From positions 127,785 through 191,784 of the forward strand of contig CAJJDP010000060.1 of NCBI GenBank assembly GCA_905182995.1: a DNA stretch of 64,000 nucleotides. The letters are read 5' to 3'. Under the pieces are notes generated by a model. The model saw only the letters and a list, made by a program, of their open reading frames with translations, had not been told where the DNA came from and ran no database searches. Source of the stretch: Paramecium octaurelia (Eukaryota > Ciliophora > Oligohymenophorea > Peniculida > Parameciidae). How positions within the stretch are numbered: position 1 is the first letter of the stretch; each line of letters starts with the position of its first letter. A program made the translations under genes and the position numbers. Below are positions 63,141 to 64,000 of this stretch, piece by piece.

Positions 63141-63568
63141 ATATAATTATAGTATTATATGAGTTAAAAATGTAATTCTTTATAAGATAACAAATCACTC
63201 CTATTTGAAACTAAGTAATAATGTTCATAATAGATCTATATGTACTATAATAATGAATGTATATAAACTCTTGTATTACAAAGGGGGATATCAATATAAC
63301 TTCATATAATATACCTATAATTTGTTTTAGTTTTGTGATGAATGGGCTCAGTTTCATTTTTATAAATATCTAAATTTTATTATGATCCCAGAATTGGTTT
63401 TAATAAAATTAGAGGTTCATTTTGATTTTAATTGCAATAATTTTAATGATTAAAAAAATATTATGCAATAAGCAATTGTATTAATTTTGTGTTGAAACCA
63501 ACAAACCCAAATCTAAAAAGGGACGAAACATTATCATATTTCTGTTTGGTTTAGGGTTTATTAATCTA
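63141..63568. other. Gap with no gene seen
   Basis: AT-rich region between two divergent starts. It holds the upstream DNA of both genes; I see no gene or clear motif. Confidence 0.5.
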
Positions 63569-64000
63569 ATGACCAAATATAGAGACTATATGTCGAATAT
63601 ATTTTTAGGTGAATAAGAATTGGTTGATCTCCAAAAAAATAAACAAATTGAAGTAGATAAGAAAATATTAAAATATCATGAAGTTAATGCAAAAAGAAAT
63701 TAAGTTATGTAAACAGCTGTAATTATTGGTGGAGGCATCATAGGGTTGAGTCAAGCACTAAAATTATTATAAAATGGTTACCAAGTGATATTAATTGAAA
63801 AGGAATAATTTGTTTCAACCAAATGCAGTGCTTTTAATGGAAATATTTACAATCCATACTTATTCAATCCATTGATATCAAAATATTCAATAAAAACTAT
63901 GTTCGATAACTATCTCAATCCCACTGACACAGCAACTTAAAGATTCAGTTTTAACTGTCTTCGGGAACCAGGAGCCTTCGTATGGTTATTTAATGCATTA
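63569..64000 (+). CDS. FAD-dependent oxidoreductase (DadA/DAAO-like), N-terminal part
   Basis: Runs off the right edge. The dinucleotide-binding motif AVIIGGGIIGLSQALKLLQN, ending in LIEKEQ, starts at residue 47 of this frame; then KCSAFNGNIYNPYLFNP, as in D-amino-acid dehydrogenase-like flavoproteins where the S-A-N-G segment contacts FAD. An inner ATG at 63707 would place the Rossmann fold at the very start; the 46-residue extension from 63569 (NIFLGEQELVDLQKNKQIEV) is charged and not import-like. Substrate unknown. Confidence 0.85.

Noticed and set aside
63480-63530. Short CCCAAA-like stretch as a possible telomere remnant
   Set aside because: Only isolated units (ACAAACCCAAATC) without tandem repetition.

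Overview
The window looks like macronuclear DNA of a ciliate very close to Paramecium. TAA and TAG are read as glutamine throughout; every gene I could close ends in TGA; AT content is very high; introns are tiny (mostly 20-30 nt, GTA...TAG or ..AG); and genes are packed on both strands with gaps often of 15-100 bp. Where a gene model is given as resolved, I joined exons by hand by following family motifs across GT/AG introns, and spliced lengths are multiples of three.

Layout. 1-8.9 kb: thioredoxin reductase (partial), a small membrane protein, an aquaporin, a 1563-residue cysteine-rich surface antigen with a GPI-type tail, small or coiled-coil genes. 8.9-17.6 kb: PX-BAR sorting nexin, a small Cys protein, a FYVE/coiled-coil protein, a KH-domain RNA-binding protein, ribose-5-phosphate isomerase B, a mitochondrial carrier and a small MGC-start protein. 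17.7-19.9 kb: decayed genes, including a diflavin (P450-type) reductase. 20.4-24.6 kb: a cGMP-dependent-kinase-like protein with a broken DFG motif and an RBR-type E3 ligase. 27.2-38.8 kb: alpha/beta hydrolase, ATP12 assembly chaperone, dual-specificity phosphatase, zinc-binding small protein, a membrane sensor-like gene, Tudor-SN and a legumain protease. 40.3-50.9 kb: a RhoGEF with DH-PH-PX-FERM-like layout, a protein kinase, a cyclic-nucleotide-binding protein and a large Cys-containing ciliate protein. 53.8-64 kb: MOB1, a BCAT relic, a PH-domain kinase, CCCH zinc finger, MFS transporter, coiled-coil proteins and a DadA-like FAD oxidoreductase running off the end.

Three stretches of 1328, 1360 and 1346 bp are each repeated exactly on the two sides of a single N (25950, 40219, 52601). 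In each case gene models run from the left copy into the left flank and from the right copy into the right flank, so these are most simply unmerged contig overlaps, not biological repeats.

The gene set suggests ordinary housekeeping (endosome sorting, mitochondria, cAMP/cGMP and Rho signalling, RNA metabolism) and not an accessory island. The most notable items are the PKG-like candidate pseudokinase, the unusual RhoGEF fusion, the surface antigen, and several gene relics. I found no CRISPR, tRNA, rRNA, viral or transposon sequence.
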